From NCBI GenBank assembly GCA_902495245.1, contig CABUWI010000006.1, positions 1 through 64,000 on the forward strand: 64,000 nt of DNA. Direction: 5' to 3'. Below the pieces are notes generated by a model. It did not search any database and was not told the origin of the DNA. It saw only the letters and a list, made by a program, of their open reading frames with translations. The stretch comes from an uncultured Porphyromonadaceae bacterium (GTDB lineage: Bacteria > Bacteroidota > Bacteroidia > Bacteroidales > Muribaculaceae). The position numbers and the translations under genes were made by a program. Of this stretch, positions 36,388 to 44,742 are shown one piece after another; positions within the stretch are counted from its first letter, which is position 1, and each line of letters opens with the position of its first letter.

Positions 36388-36417
36388 CAAAGTTAATGAA
36401 TTTCCTCCAGTGTTCAA
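36388..36417 (-). promoter_or_regulatory. Promoter of tRNA-like RNA copy 1
   Basis: Minus-strand TTG (about 36417-36415), 19 nt, TAACTTTG (36395-36388). Copy 2 has the same spacing. Confidence 0.7.
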
Positions 36418-36513
36418 TGTCTATAAGTATTAAAAATATTAAGGACACTAATATCAATATCAAATTGTTTACCTAATATGACAAATATGAAAGACGTCAT
36501 TATTAAAATTCAG

Positions 36514-37851
36514 TTAAGAACCCTTAGTAAAATATGCAACAGTCAAATTATTGAATTTTATTAGATCTGAGCATGTATAGTCCTGAGGCAATAACGTTTT
36601 TAGATAATCATAACTACCCTTTTCTTCCTTTCCCTCACTATATACAAATCTTCTAAAGTTAGCTCCTAGACCACTAATTGGGAGTGGCATAAATCGAAGA
36701 ATTCTAATGCAAGTTCTTGGTTTGTCAAAAAGCCATGATTTATGAGGTATAGGGAAAAGTATATCGAATGCGGATAATGCGTTATCAACCCCCTCTACGG
36801 GAATACCTGTCAACTCAGAAAGGAGTAAATATTCATCATCCTTTTTTGACATTAGTATAAAACCGCCAAAAACATAGATGAATATCTGCCAAAAGTGTGG
36901 ATATAAATAATAATATGATTGCTCCTTTAATTTTTCAATACCTTCTTTTATATTCTTACTAGGAAGACTACTCTTTTCAAACCATTGTATAAATTCGTCT
37001 AAATTATCACACTTAATAATCTCTTCAACACATAGTTTTAAAACTGTCAAACGACAAATTAATTCTGAATACAATGATGCATGAAGCCTATCTTTTTGGG
37101 GCTCAACATCATAATACAATCGGCTAAATGAAGACTGACTTAGAGTGGCGTTCTCTATATCATTAATATCTCCTCCATTTAGATATGTATCAATTCGTTG
37201 TGTTAAATTTCGATGCTCTATGAACGATTTAAAAACTCTATGCAATCTTGTATAAGGATCAGCAATGAAAAAACTATGGACATTAACATCTAAGATACTT
37301 TTCTTTATTAATACAGCATCTAAAAGAGGTTTGTCACCACGAGCCATAGGAACAATATATTCATCAAACATTTTGCGTTCTAGCCAAAATGCGTATCTAA
37401 GAATAGCAATAGCACATTTTTTATGCATAGTATCAATAGTTGGTATGTTCCAATATGAAATAAACTCATCAGCCGAAATAGAAGTTGATGTTATTTCAAC
37501 GTTGGTCAATGACACATTAATTTTTTGTGCTTCTTGCTGTATATAATTATAATCTTGTTTCTTACAATTCAACGAAACAAAAGCTCCTTTATCAAAACTT
37601 AGATAATCTAGCCACCCTCTAACTTTAAAAAGGTCAGGGAATCCCCACTTCCCAGACTTTATTTCTACAATTGTTTTGGATACTTTGCCACTTTCAAATT
37701 TTGAAGTGACTACGTCAAGCTCAAGAATATTAGTTGGATCCGTTAGACTAATCCTTCTATCTACATAGTATCCACTAGCACATAATGTGGCTGCAACCCA
37801 ATCTTCATAGAATTCATCTTTGGGTATTTTAGGAAGTTTTACATTTGCCAT
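36514..37851 (-). CDS. PD-(D/E)XK-nuclease-like protein of unknown function (Fic-A cargo)
   Basis: A 445-aa AT-rich gene without a recognised family name. The N-terminal 110 residues look like a restriction-type nuclease core: E16 in FYEDW, D46 in LELDVV, and E63-x-K65 in IVEIKSGKWG. A helix follows (FPDLFKVRGWLDYLSFD). The rest is helical with no motif I know and no membrane segment. It starts 18 bases after the Fic-A stop on the same strand, so it is co-transcribed. The pairing suggests an abortive-infection or toxin-type unit, which is inference. Confidence 0.6.
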   Translation of the reverse strand: MANVKLPKIPKDEFYEDWVAATLCASGYYVDRRISLTDPTNILELDVVTSKFESGKVSKTIVEIKSGKWGFPDLFKVRGWLDYLSFDKGAFVSLNCKKQDYNYIQQEAQKINVSLTNVEITSTSISADEFISYWNIPTIDTMHKKCAIAILRYAFWLERKMFDEYIVPMARGDKPLLDAVLIKKSILDVNVHSFFIADPYTRLHRVFKSFIEHRNLTQRIDTYLNGGDINDIENATLSQSSFSRLYYDVEPQKDRLHASLYSELICRLTVLKLCVEEIIKCDNLDEFIQWFEKSSLPSKNIKEGIEKLKEQSYYYLYPHFWQIFIYVFGGFILMSKKDDEYLLLSELTGIPVEGVDNALSAFDILFPIPHKSWLFDKPRTCIRILRFMPLPISGLGANFRRFVYSEGKEEKGSYDYLKTLLPQDYTCSDLIKFNNLTVAYFTKGS

Positions 37852-37869
37852 AGTTCAATCTTACTTGTA

Positions 37870-39357
37870 TTATAGTATTGTACGATTAATTATCTGTAGT
37901 TTTGCTTGCGAGGGTTCTTCGTAGGCGTTGCAGGCGGCAAGGTAATTCTTCAGCTCTGTAAAGTCGGTGCCGTATAGGTTATCGCTGAACTGCTGGAGTT
38001 TGGTCATCACGTTTATGTATGCGAGCGGGTCTTTGTGGCGGGTCAGCTTACGCAAAGCGAGGATGTAATCTTCGCGGAAGACTGTCGGGACAATGATACG
38101 CGATTGGTCGGCTCGTACAAGTTCGGCGTTCATCATCACACGGGCGACACGGCCGTTTCCGTCATTGAACGGATGCACCTCACTAATCATAAACATCATG
38201 AATATCGCACGGGCAAACGGGTCTGTCAAGGCTGCATAATATTTGAAGCCTTGTGAGAGCGTGCCTTTCACAAGTTGATAGTCCACAAACTCCGTCATTC
38301 CGGCACGATTGTTCTTCGTTTTAAAAATGCCGGGGTTCATGTGGGGGCGTCCTTCAAGTAGGATGCTGTGTCTGTGGCTAAGAATCGAAAACAATTCTTT
38401 GGGCGATGTCGGCGTCTTCATCATCTCGGCACGGTTGGACAATACCTTGAATGTTCCGAGTATGTCGTGTGAATCCTCATCACGGCGAGGCATGGGAATA
38501 CCGGAGTCAACAATCGCTTTCGCTTCGTCAATCTCAAACTCCGTTCCTTCTATATAATTGGAAAAATAGCTCTCAAAGAATGAGAAAAGCCGGAACGATT
38601 CCTCATCAGTATTACGGTTGTTGCGGATAACAAAATATTGGTCCTTTATCGCATCAAAAAGCACTTCAAACAGTTCAACCCTTGTCTGGTCAAACGGATT
38701 ACCGACAGCAAGTGCTTTTGCAGAGTCAGTTGACAACACTTTAGCATCATGAGTTGAGAGCAACGTGGAAATTATACTGTTGATCTTGGCAAATTCCGTC
38801 TGCATACCCAATTCTTCAGCAACGGTTCTCAGTTCGTCGCGATATTCGTTAAGGCGGTCTTCACCACCGGTGAGCAATATCTGTTCGAGTTTATTTTCAA
38901 TCCCACTGATTGGAAGAACTCGTGATTCATCGCCTGATTTTCTTGACACTTGCATATTCTCAAGCATATACCGGTGTTCTCCCGATATGTGCATACCCAT
39001 AAACGGGATATCATGCGGTGACGCTTTTGGCCCTTTGACAAAATTGAGAATTATACCAGGTAAGTCAGTTACTCTCCTTGTAGTTGAATTGGTAAGAAAG
39101 AAATCACCTGTGGCCGTCGGCCGCATTTCTTTTGCACTGCGATGGCTTATGATAGCGTCCGGATACCGATATACCAGAATATCCATGAGGTTTCGGCGCA
39201 CTATATTTTCCAAGCTGTCAACCAAGTTGGTGGTATATATGCGCGGCGCAACCTTTCGCAACTCACCATCCTTTTCATTCTTGCTAAGCACACGGGAAAT
39301 GTTCGGATCAGATGAGCCGAAGATAATCTCTTTTTGGGTATCAACTTTCACTGCCAT
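37870..39357 (-). CDS. Fic-domain protein with AbiEi-like N-terminus, copy A
   Basis: Predicted AMP-transferase, 495 aa. The catalytic motif HPFNDGNGR (residues 395-403) is intact. The autoinhibitory motif S266-NYI-E270-G lies N-terminal to it, so this is a class II, self-restrained Fic. Residues about 20-170 resemble the AbiEi antitoxin layout (DGELRKVAPRIYTT winged-helix end, then ISHRSAKEM, GDFFLTNSTTRRV and LPG). I read this as a DNA-binding/autoregulatory head. ATG 39357 is used because longer starts lie upstream of the -7 box. It differs from copy B (46600-48087) at 15 residues. Confidence 0.8.
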   Translation of the reverse strand: MAVKVDTQKEIIFGSSDPNISRVLSKNEKDGELRKVAPRIYTTNLVDSLENIVRRNLMDILVYRYPDAIISHRSAKEMRPTATGDFFLTNSTTRRVTDLPGIILNFVKGPKASPHDIPFMGMHISGEHRYMLENMQVSRKSGDESRVLPISGIENKLEQILLTGGEDRLNEYRDELRTVAEELGMQTEFAKINSIISTLLSTHDAKVLSTDSAKALAVGNPFDQTRVELFEVLFDAIKDQYFVIRNNRNTDEESFRLFSFFESYFSNYIEGTEFEIDEAKAIVDSGIPMPRRDEDSHDILGTFKVLSNRAEMMKTPTSPKELFSILSHRHSILLEGRPHMNPGIFKTKNNRAGMTEFVDYQLVKGTLSQGFKYYAALTDPFARAIFMMFMISEVHPFNDGNGRVARVMMNAELVRADQSRIIVPTVFREDYILALRKLTRHKDPLAYINVMTKLQQFSDNLYGTDFTELKNYLAACNAYEEPSQAKLQIINRTIL

Positions 39358-39364
39358 ACAAAAA

Positions 39365-39413
39365 ATCACGATTAAGAGAATACAAAGGTACAAATTTTTG
39401 CGATTATAACCGC
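39365..39413 (-). promoter_or_regulatory. Fic-A promoter with palindromic operator
   Basis: -7 box TACCTTTG (39390-39383). GCGATTATAACCGC (39400-39413) lies over the -35/-20 zone, and a smaller AATCACGATT (39365-39374) lies between promoter and start. Copies at 48130-48143 (perfect palindrome) and 53046-53059 share it. Confidence 0.6.
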
Positions 39414-39457
39414 GATTTTTACAAAAAACTGAGTTTAGGGCACATTTTACTGCCTCA

Positions 39458-39560
39458 TACGTCTTGCTCTTTTATAAGGAATTTGAGCCGCCGAGCCACT
39501 CTTCGGTTGTTACGGCCTGCGGCAGCAAAGAACGTGTCGCTTGCAATCCCTCCATAAATC
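39458..39560 (-). pseudogene. Remnant of a small conserved ORF upstream of Fic-A
   Basis: Minus-strand reading gives DTFFAAAGRNNRRVARRL, followed by KFLIKEQ, which matches the ORF at 53280-53474 (ETFFAAVGRNKRRVARRL). Here the frame is short and its end differs. It indicates shared ancestry of the DNA upstream of Fic-A and the 53-kb region. Confidence 0.45.
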
Positions 39561-39599
39561 CGCTTTCCCATTTTGAATATGCAGACAATTTTGGAGAAA

Positions 39600-39659
39600 G
39601 AAATAAGCCAAATTGCTGTTAGTTAGCAATTCGGCTTGACTTCTTGGTGATCCGCCTGG
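39600..39659 (-). repeat. Third copy of the 20-bp core plus terminator (att-like)
   Basis: CTTCTTGGTGATCCGCCTGG at 39640-39659 is identical to 36244-36263 and 43704-43723. On the minus strand it is followed by a hairpin (AGCCGAATTGCT/AGCAATTTGGCT) and TTTC. The upstream 5' portion of the tRNA-like RNA is absent. A minus-strand -7 box TATCTTTG lies at 39830-39823. It fits an attachment-site scar. Confidence 0.6.
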
Positions 39660-40137
39660 TATCCGAATTGAGCCTTTTTTATTGGCAAAATATCAAGCGT
39701 TATCTTTTCATTATCAGAGTCTTCCGATATTCAGTTGTAGCGTTCTATTTGAGTGAGTAACACAATGCGGTAACACATATTTATAAACTCACATGACGAA
39801 CTCTCTTTGTCCGTCTTCTTTGCAAAGATAATGTTTCCTTTTGAAACAAAGCCCATTTTATGTGGCTATTTTTCTTCTACTTTCTTTTTTGTCGGCAATG
39901 GTCATCCCTTCCCTCCGCAAATTATAGTTCCTCTTATTCCCCCTGTAACTACTTGAAATATAGCGTTCGAGTATGAAAGTGAGTATGAAATTACCTTCAT
40001 ATAATAATAAGCGTTAAGTTTTAGCCTTTAGTGATTTGGAAATTTGTTTTGCTCATGACCAGTTCTGTACCTTTGTGTCACTTCCTGATTGAAGGTACCA
40101 CAATCGGAAGGAATTTTACTCTTAAAAAGATAAGATA

Positions 40138-40443
40138 TGAAGCAGGAAAATTATATCAAAGTAGTGAAGGATGTAGAGCGAGACCATCGAGCAGCAGAAA
40201 GCGGTCGGCGCATGGCTCTGTGACTATGCGGAACACCGACAGCCCTTTGATGAAATAAAAACATCGCCACACACTCAACAAGGTTGGCGATGTCGCAGAC
40301 GGTCGGTATGATTGGAAAATTGAGAGAGGGCGAGGGTATTCCATATAAAAGATATTCAAAGAATTAGATGCCATGTGTCAGGAATCATACCATCTTAAAT
40401 TAGATAGAGTTGTCAAATCATGGCTTGACAAAACACCTTTCTA
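40138..40443 (+). pseudogene. Possible decayed small gene
   Basis: Reading shifts between frames (MKQENYIKVVKDVERDH, then QKAVGAWLCDYAEHRQPFDE, then FKELDAMCQESYHLKLDRVV) give protein-like stretches interrupted by stops and frameshifts, ending KSWLDKTPF-stop. I do not recognise the family. The rest of 39660-40500 shows no other coding signal. Confidence 0.3.
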
Positions 40444-40504
40444 ATAATCCAATGTGTCTACAAACTCTATAACCAATTCTTTTCATTTTGGTTAAAATTG
40501 ACTA

Positions 40505-40535
40505 TTGTGCCACCTGTGGAAAAGCTATAATTTTG
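40505..40535 (+). promoter_or_regulatory. Promoter of the DUF1349 lipoprotein
   Basis: TTG (40505-40507), 20 nt, TAATTTTG (40528-40535), about 35 bases before the ATG at 40571. Confidence 0.65.
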
Positions 40536-40570
40536 CAACATCAAATAAACAAACAAAAAACGAGTTACAT

Positions 40571-41296
40571 ATGAAATCAAAAAAAATTGTAGCATCCCTT
40601 TTGACTGTTCTTAGTCTTACGGCTTGCACGCCACCAAACGAGGAGGCAAAAGACGACACTTATGAGCCTGCCTTTGAAATTCAGGACTGTGATGTTAAAT
40701 TGGGAGGTATCCATTTCTCCAAAATGACAAACAATGCCGACAAACAAGTAAGTCAGACAGACTCCGTAATACGCTTTGTCGCTCCTGAGGGTACCGACCT
40801 CTTCATAGACCCCAACGGGAAACTAACTAAATCAACAGCAAAAATCCTGTTGACGGAAATTGACAACACCAAGCCCTTTACATTCAAGGGGCGTCTGAAA
40901 CCCGGATTCACAGAAGAAGGTCTTTACAATGCAGCCAATCTGATGGTTGTGGCAAATGACACACTTTGGCAGAAATTCTGTTTTGAGCAGGATGAACGCG
41001 GAAAGCATAGAGTCGTAACGGTACGAACCGTCGGCACTTCGGACGACAATAACCATGAAGTTGTTGAACAGGACAATATATATTATAAGATATCGTCAGA
41101 TACCCACACCATAGCAAGCTATTTCTCTCTCGACGGCAAGGAATGGCAGATGGTCCGCCTCTACAAGAACAACTATCCGGCGAAACTGTATCTCGGCATA
41201 TGTTCGCAGTCTCCTGTTAAGGGAGAGTGCGTAAGCGAGTTCAGCGAGCTTTCTCTGTCGACCGACAACGTGGGAGACTTCCGTTTAGGGGATTAA
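40571..41296 (+). CDS. DUF1349-domain lipoprotein
   Basis: A 241-aa exported lipoprotein. The signal peptide MKSKKIVASLLTVLSLTAC ends at a lipobox Cys (residue 19). The remainder matches the concanavalin-like DUF1349 fold (FTFKGRLKPGF, WQKFCFEQDERGKHRVVTV, YFSLDGKEWQMVRLY, LYLGICSQSP). That fold occurs in carbohydrate-binding or 'regulation of enolase' proteins, and the function here is unknown. The start at 40571 is set by the signal peptide and promoter. Its 3' end overlaps the convergent LuxR-type gene by 12 bases, so the mRNAs can pair. Confidence 0.8.
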   Translation: MKSKKIVASLLTVLSLTACTPPNEEAKDDTYEPAFEIQDCDVKLGGIHFSKMTNNADKQVSQTDSVIRFVAPEGTDLFIDPNGKLTKSTAKILLTEIDNTKPFTFKGRLKPGFTEEGLYNAANLMVVANDTLWQKFCFEQDERGKHRVVTVRTVGTSDDNNHEVVEQDNIYYKISSDTHTIASYFSLDGKEWQMVRLYKNNYPAKLYLGICSQSPVKGECVSEFSELSLSTDNVGDFRLGD

Positions 41297-42040
41297 TCCC
41301 ATTGCTCTTGCGACCTTACATGCTTCAATGGCATTGCCTACTTTTAGTTTAGTCATTATATTCTGGCGGTGTCTGTGAACTGTATTGACGCTTATATATA
41401 GTCGCTCGGCAATCTCTTTGCTTTGGAGGCCATTGTTGATAAGCTTCAATACTGCAATTTCACGAGAAGAAAGAAGGTTTACATAATCATCATTCGTCAA
41501 TACGCGGCACTCCCCGGTACGTGTATTGACGATTTTGGGTTTATCCAGATTGTCAATACACAGTGTATATACACACATATTCAGCCAATAACAGCCATCA
41601 ACCGTTCCCTCAAGCGAGAACATGCGATGCCGCATGGTATGCCAAACACCGTCTTTATCCAGCATACGAAGACTATCGCTCAGTATGTAACTTCTCCTTT
41701 CTTCAGGCGTTTTATTTTTAGTGAGGTGTATGTATGCGAGCTCATGGGCATGACGCAGCATGAGGTCTTCCTGATTAGCTCTGTTAAAGATGAACTCCTC
41801 ATAAAGTGATGGGATTGTAGGACAACGTTCCCCGGCTGACAAACCAAGCACATCCGCCAGTCCGCCGAAAAAACAGTAGCTGCAGTTCCTTATAGAATCG
41901 CCCATCGACACAATGGCGTTCTCTGCCAAAGCATAGGCTTCGGCAATTTGAAGACATTTTTTCAAATTGCCCTCATCACCCCTTTCGTCAAAAGGCTGTG
42001 AAAGATACAATTTATTTATTGGTTCAAAATATTTGTCCAT
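41285..42040 (-). CDS. LuxR-type HTH regulator with PAS-like sensor half
   Basis: A 251-aa DNA-binding protein. Residues about 185-245 form the GerE/LuxR helix-turn-helix (LSSREIAVLKLINNGLQSKE, then IAERLYISVNTVHRHRQNI). The N-terminal half has no receiver Asp pattern and resembles the PAS-like sensors on stand-alone Bacteroidetes LuxR proteins (GVWHTMRHRMFSLEGTVDG). Six Cys residues (for example NCSYCFFGG) could bind metal or sense redox. It is convergent with the lipoprotein it may control. No motif identifies the signal. Confidence 0.83.
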   Translation of the reverse strand: MDKYFEPINKLYLSQPFDERGDEGNLKKCLQIAEAYALAENAIVSMGDSIRNCSYCFFGGLADVLGLSAGERCPTIPSLYEEFIFNRANQEDLMLRHAHELAYIHLTKNKTPEERRSYILSDSLRMLDKDGVWHTMRHRMFSLEGTVDGCYWLNMCVYTLCIDNLDKPKIVNTRTGECRVLTNDDYVNLLSSREIAVLKLINNGLQSKEIAERLYISVNTVHRHRQNIMTKLKVGNAIEACKVARAMGLIP

Positions 42041-42319
42041 CTACAAATCCGTGCTGTGAAAAGTTATTTCGGCACCTCATCTATCTTAAGGTATTGCAAA
42101 AATAAGTAAAATCATGTAATTGACCATGCTTTAGTCCGAAAATCAGCGTTTTAAGGCTTGTTTCCACTCTTTTTGTACCGTCATTGTATCTCCATGCGTC
42201 CAAAACCCTGTTTTATAGCGGTGAAAAATAATTCCTTGACAATTGATTATTGTTAATTGACCATCTGCATAAATAACAAACAAAAAGGAGATGCCTTTAA
42301 TCATCTCCCTTTTGAAATT

Positions 42320-43495
42320 TTACTTCCACGCCTTGAACATCTTATCCCCGATATTCTGCGACACATATTGCATTGGCAACTTTGCATAAATTTCGGTTGT
42401 CTTAATTGAGGTATGCCCCATCATAAATTGTAACACCTCTTTGGATATACCTTGTCCGAGAGCCACTGTACAGGCGAATGTATGCCTTGCAATATGCGTG
42501 GTTAATGGGAAAGAACAATTGAGAGCCAAGCCTATGCCTTTGAGGAACTGGTTGTATTTCTGATTGGAGGTTATTTCCATCTTGTAATTGTTACGTTCCA
42601 ATATCTTTCGTGTGATTGGCAGGACTGGAGTAACAAACTCGTTTCCAGTCTTTATACGATGTCCGTCAATGTAATCTTTGCCGTCAATGGTGACAATGTG
42701 CTGTTCATAATCGAACGATTTGGCATCGCTGTATGCCATGCCTGTAAAAGTCTGGAAGAGAAAGAAGTCAAGATACCTATTCATTACGGCATCCGTGCTT
42801 TCTTCCCGCATACGGATTAGCTTTTTTACTTGTGCTTCGGTGAGGTGAGGACGGTCGCTTTTCTCCCCACGTTTATCTTGAAAACGCTCGTATGGATTTT
42901 CCTTGATAAGTCCGAGACGGAAAGCTTCAGCCACATACGACTTAAACCGTTTGTGATAGTTGTGGATGGCAGCCTGGCTTCTTATGATTGGCTTCCCTTT
43001 CATCGTACAGGTTTGTTCCTCCCTTATGAAAAGGTCGAACTGATAGATATGTTGCAAGGTTACATCATCAAAGGTTTTGAACTTGCCGAATCGTTCAAGT
43101 GCTTAGTATGTGGTTAAATGCCCTGTTCGAGTACCTTCGCGAAGCGGACGATTATTGATACGTTCCCTGAGCCATGCCATAAAATTACGGCGATTGCCAC
43201 CGTCTGCACTTAGGTATGTTTTGAATTGGACAATGGTCATATCATCCTTATTCACCTGCATGGCTATAAGAATATGCTCAAACTCTGTCACTTTCTTTTG
43301 GATTTCCTCATTGATAATAACGGCACGCGGATGATTAACCACCATTCCATTCTCCCATTGGTCGAGGGTAACGTTATGTCCTGAATGAAAATAACAGCGT
43401 TCCCTTTGTAGGCAAACTACGATTTCAATGGCTCCTGCCACTGTTGTTGTGGCTTTCTTCTTCCGGTTGAAGAATAATCTGACGTACTTACTCAT
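42320..43495 (-). pseudogene. Tyrosine recombinase (integrase) interrupted by one stop codon
   Basis: N-terminal arm-binding half (43495-43106, MSKYVRLFFNRKKK, then TLDQWENGMV) and C-terminal core/catalytic half (to 42320) are in the same frame, split by a single TAA at 43105-43103 after GHLTTY. Downstream reading resumes ALERFGKFKTFDDV, the usual SAM-like core domain. The catalytic half keeps the KTG strand (HRIKTGNEF), HIARHTF and the Tyr in TTEIYAKL. Without the stop it would be a normal integrase of about 391 aa. It lies beside tRNA-like RNA copy 2, its likely target site. Confidence 0.85.
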
Positions 43496-43673
43496 AATGG
43501 TAACACATTTGTGAGATTGGTAACACAGCTACGGTAACACAAAAACCGTCCCGAGGAGGCTTTTTACGTCCAAGTGTGTCGCTTTTTCTCGTTTTTTTTG
43601 ATGGTGTTACCACCTTATATACTGCCTCAAAGGAATGGATAACTGACTGAGCATCAGAGGTAGTGAATGTTTT

Positions 43674-43704
43674 TGAAAAAAAAAGGTCTTCATTGCTGAA
43701 GACC
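43674..43704 (-). terminator. Terminator of tRNA-like RNA copy 2
   Basis: A perfect 8-bp stem GGTCTTCA/TGAAGACC (43704-43697 with 43692-43685, minus strand) followed by a run of at least eight U. Confidence 0.85.
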
Positions 43705-43708
43705 TTCT

Positions 43709-43840
43709 TGGTGATCCGCCTGGAGCCGTTAAACTCAAACGCTGCATGGTGAGTATCAGCGAGTTATCAACCAGTTGGTTGGGTGACTCACTTATCTATC
43801 ACGCTGATTCTTCAATGTTCTGCACAGGATTGCAAATCCT
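43709..43840 (-). ncRNA. tRNA-like repeated RNA, copy 2
   Basis: Near-identical to 36249-36382. 5' GATTTGC (43838-43832) faces 3' GCGGATC-A-CCA (ending 43709). The alternative 5' hairpin ACAGGATT-TGC-AATCCTGT is fully paired here. An internal hairpin reads CAACC-AACT-GGTTG versus CGACC-GACG-GGTTG in copy 1, so a G-U pair became A-U and the structure is kept. Both copies have their own promoter and unrelated terminators. Confidence 0.6.
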
Positions 43841-43846
43841 GTAATG

Positions 43847-43876
43847 CAAAGTTACAAAATCTTTTCCAATCGCCAA
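43847..43876 (-). promoter_or_regulatory. Promoter of tRNA-like RNA copy 2
   Basis: Minus-strand TTG, 19 nt, TAACTTTG (43854-43847). The surrounding bases differ from copy 1 while spacing is conserved. Confidence 0.7.
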
Positions 43877-43914
43877 TATCCCAGACTGTTAAAAATGCTT
43901 GGGGTCATGAAGCC

Positions 43915-43945
43915 TGGGGTCATGGGTTCAAATCCTATTTCCGCA
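43915..43945 (+). other. 3' fragment of a tRNA gene (integration scar)
   Basis: GGTC, then T-arm ATGGG-TTCAAAT-CCTAT, then acceptor strand TTCCGCA. This is the 3' third of a tRNA whose 5' acceptor would be TGCGGAA, which is absent. Such fragments are left when elements integrate into tRNA 3' ends. The remaining bases to 44178 hold no gene. Confidence 0.5.
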
Positions 43946-44178
43946 TAGAACTATGAGTTAGACTGTCACTGACAATTAACGTCACTTATTACACTAATTG
44001 TCATTTGATCTTTCTCAATTATATTGAAGGCAGAAAGGTTATTTTACGCTTAGGTAAAGTCTGCACATAGACTATTATTGCAGACGTGATTAAACTTATA
44101 ATTTAATAATAATTTTCCCTTAGAAAATTATTATATATCTAAACAGGATATATTTATTCTTATAATTATAACGCAACG

Positions 44179-44742
44179 TCAATATAACGGTTTAAATTGA
44201 GTATTTGTAAACTCTCTCATTGCTTTTATGTGTTCTTCTACACATTTTTTTAAATCAGATTTAGGAACTTTATGTTTCTTACACGTCTTACGAATAATTC
44301 TTTGCAATGTTTTCTCCCATTTCCTTTCAATCCCTGTTATAGGTATTTCTAATGAGATACGTTTTTTTGCCATAGATACCTTATCGCCTTTAGAACCATA
44401 GGAGATCAACAATCCTTTTGATTGTATAATCGCATCAATAATATTGTAATGGTCTTTTAATGAAAAGACGATATTCATCTCATATTTTATGGGACTACTA
44501 AATTTAATATTTAATATCCATTTGTTGATATTGAAACCTGATTCAATTAGTCCAGCCCATTGGATTTCAATATCCCCTGATGGAATTGACCGATGTAATT
44601 CAACAATTTCTTTTAGAAAGCTATCGGTGTTGGAATTAATTACAATAGCCGGAAGGAATCTGCCTTCAGCATAATCTCTATTTGCCACCAATCCTTCCTC
44701 TTGAATTATATATGTTGGAACTTTAGATGTTTTAATCTTCAT
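44179..44742 (-). CDS. Hypothetical protein (Fic-B cargo 3)
   Basis: 187 aa from ATG 44742 (MKIKTSKVPTYII), which overlaps the upstream gene by 11 bases. An alternative ATG at 44760 adds six residues. It is mixed alpha/beta with a basic C-terminal third (KRISLEIPITGIERKWEKTL, IIRKTCKKHKVPKSDLKKC). There is no signal peptide and I recognise no family. It is the last gene of the Fic-B operon and is AT-rich. Confidence 0.55.
   Translation of the reverse strand: MKIKTSKVPTYIIQEEGLVANRDYAEGRFLPAIVINSNTDSFLKEIVELHRSIPSGDIEIQWAGLIESGFNINKWILNIKFSSPIKYEMNIVFSLKDHYNIIDAIIQSKGLLISYGSKGDKVSMAKKRISLEIPITGIERKWEKTLQRIIRKTCKKHKVPKSDLKKCVEEHIKAMREFTNTQFKPLY

Noticed and set aside
36241..36400. Plus-strand tRNA-Cys at the tRNA-like repeat, because GGATTGCAAATCC looks like a Cys anticodon arm.
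   Set aside because: No D-arm, T-arm or acceptor stem can be placed around it, and the promoter and CCA lie on the other strand.
39358..39393. 12-residue N-terminal extension of the Fic proteins.
   Set aside because: It would start upstream of the -7 box TACCTTTG, so it cannot be in the mRNA from that promoter.
40031..40258. 75-codon plus-strand ORF at 40.0 kb.
   Set aside because: No recognisable pattern or ribosome-binding context. The better signal nearby is a frameshifted remnant in other frames.
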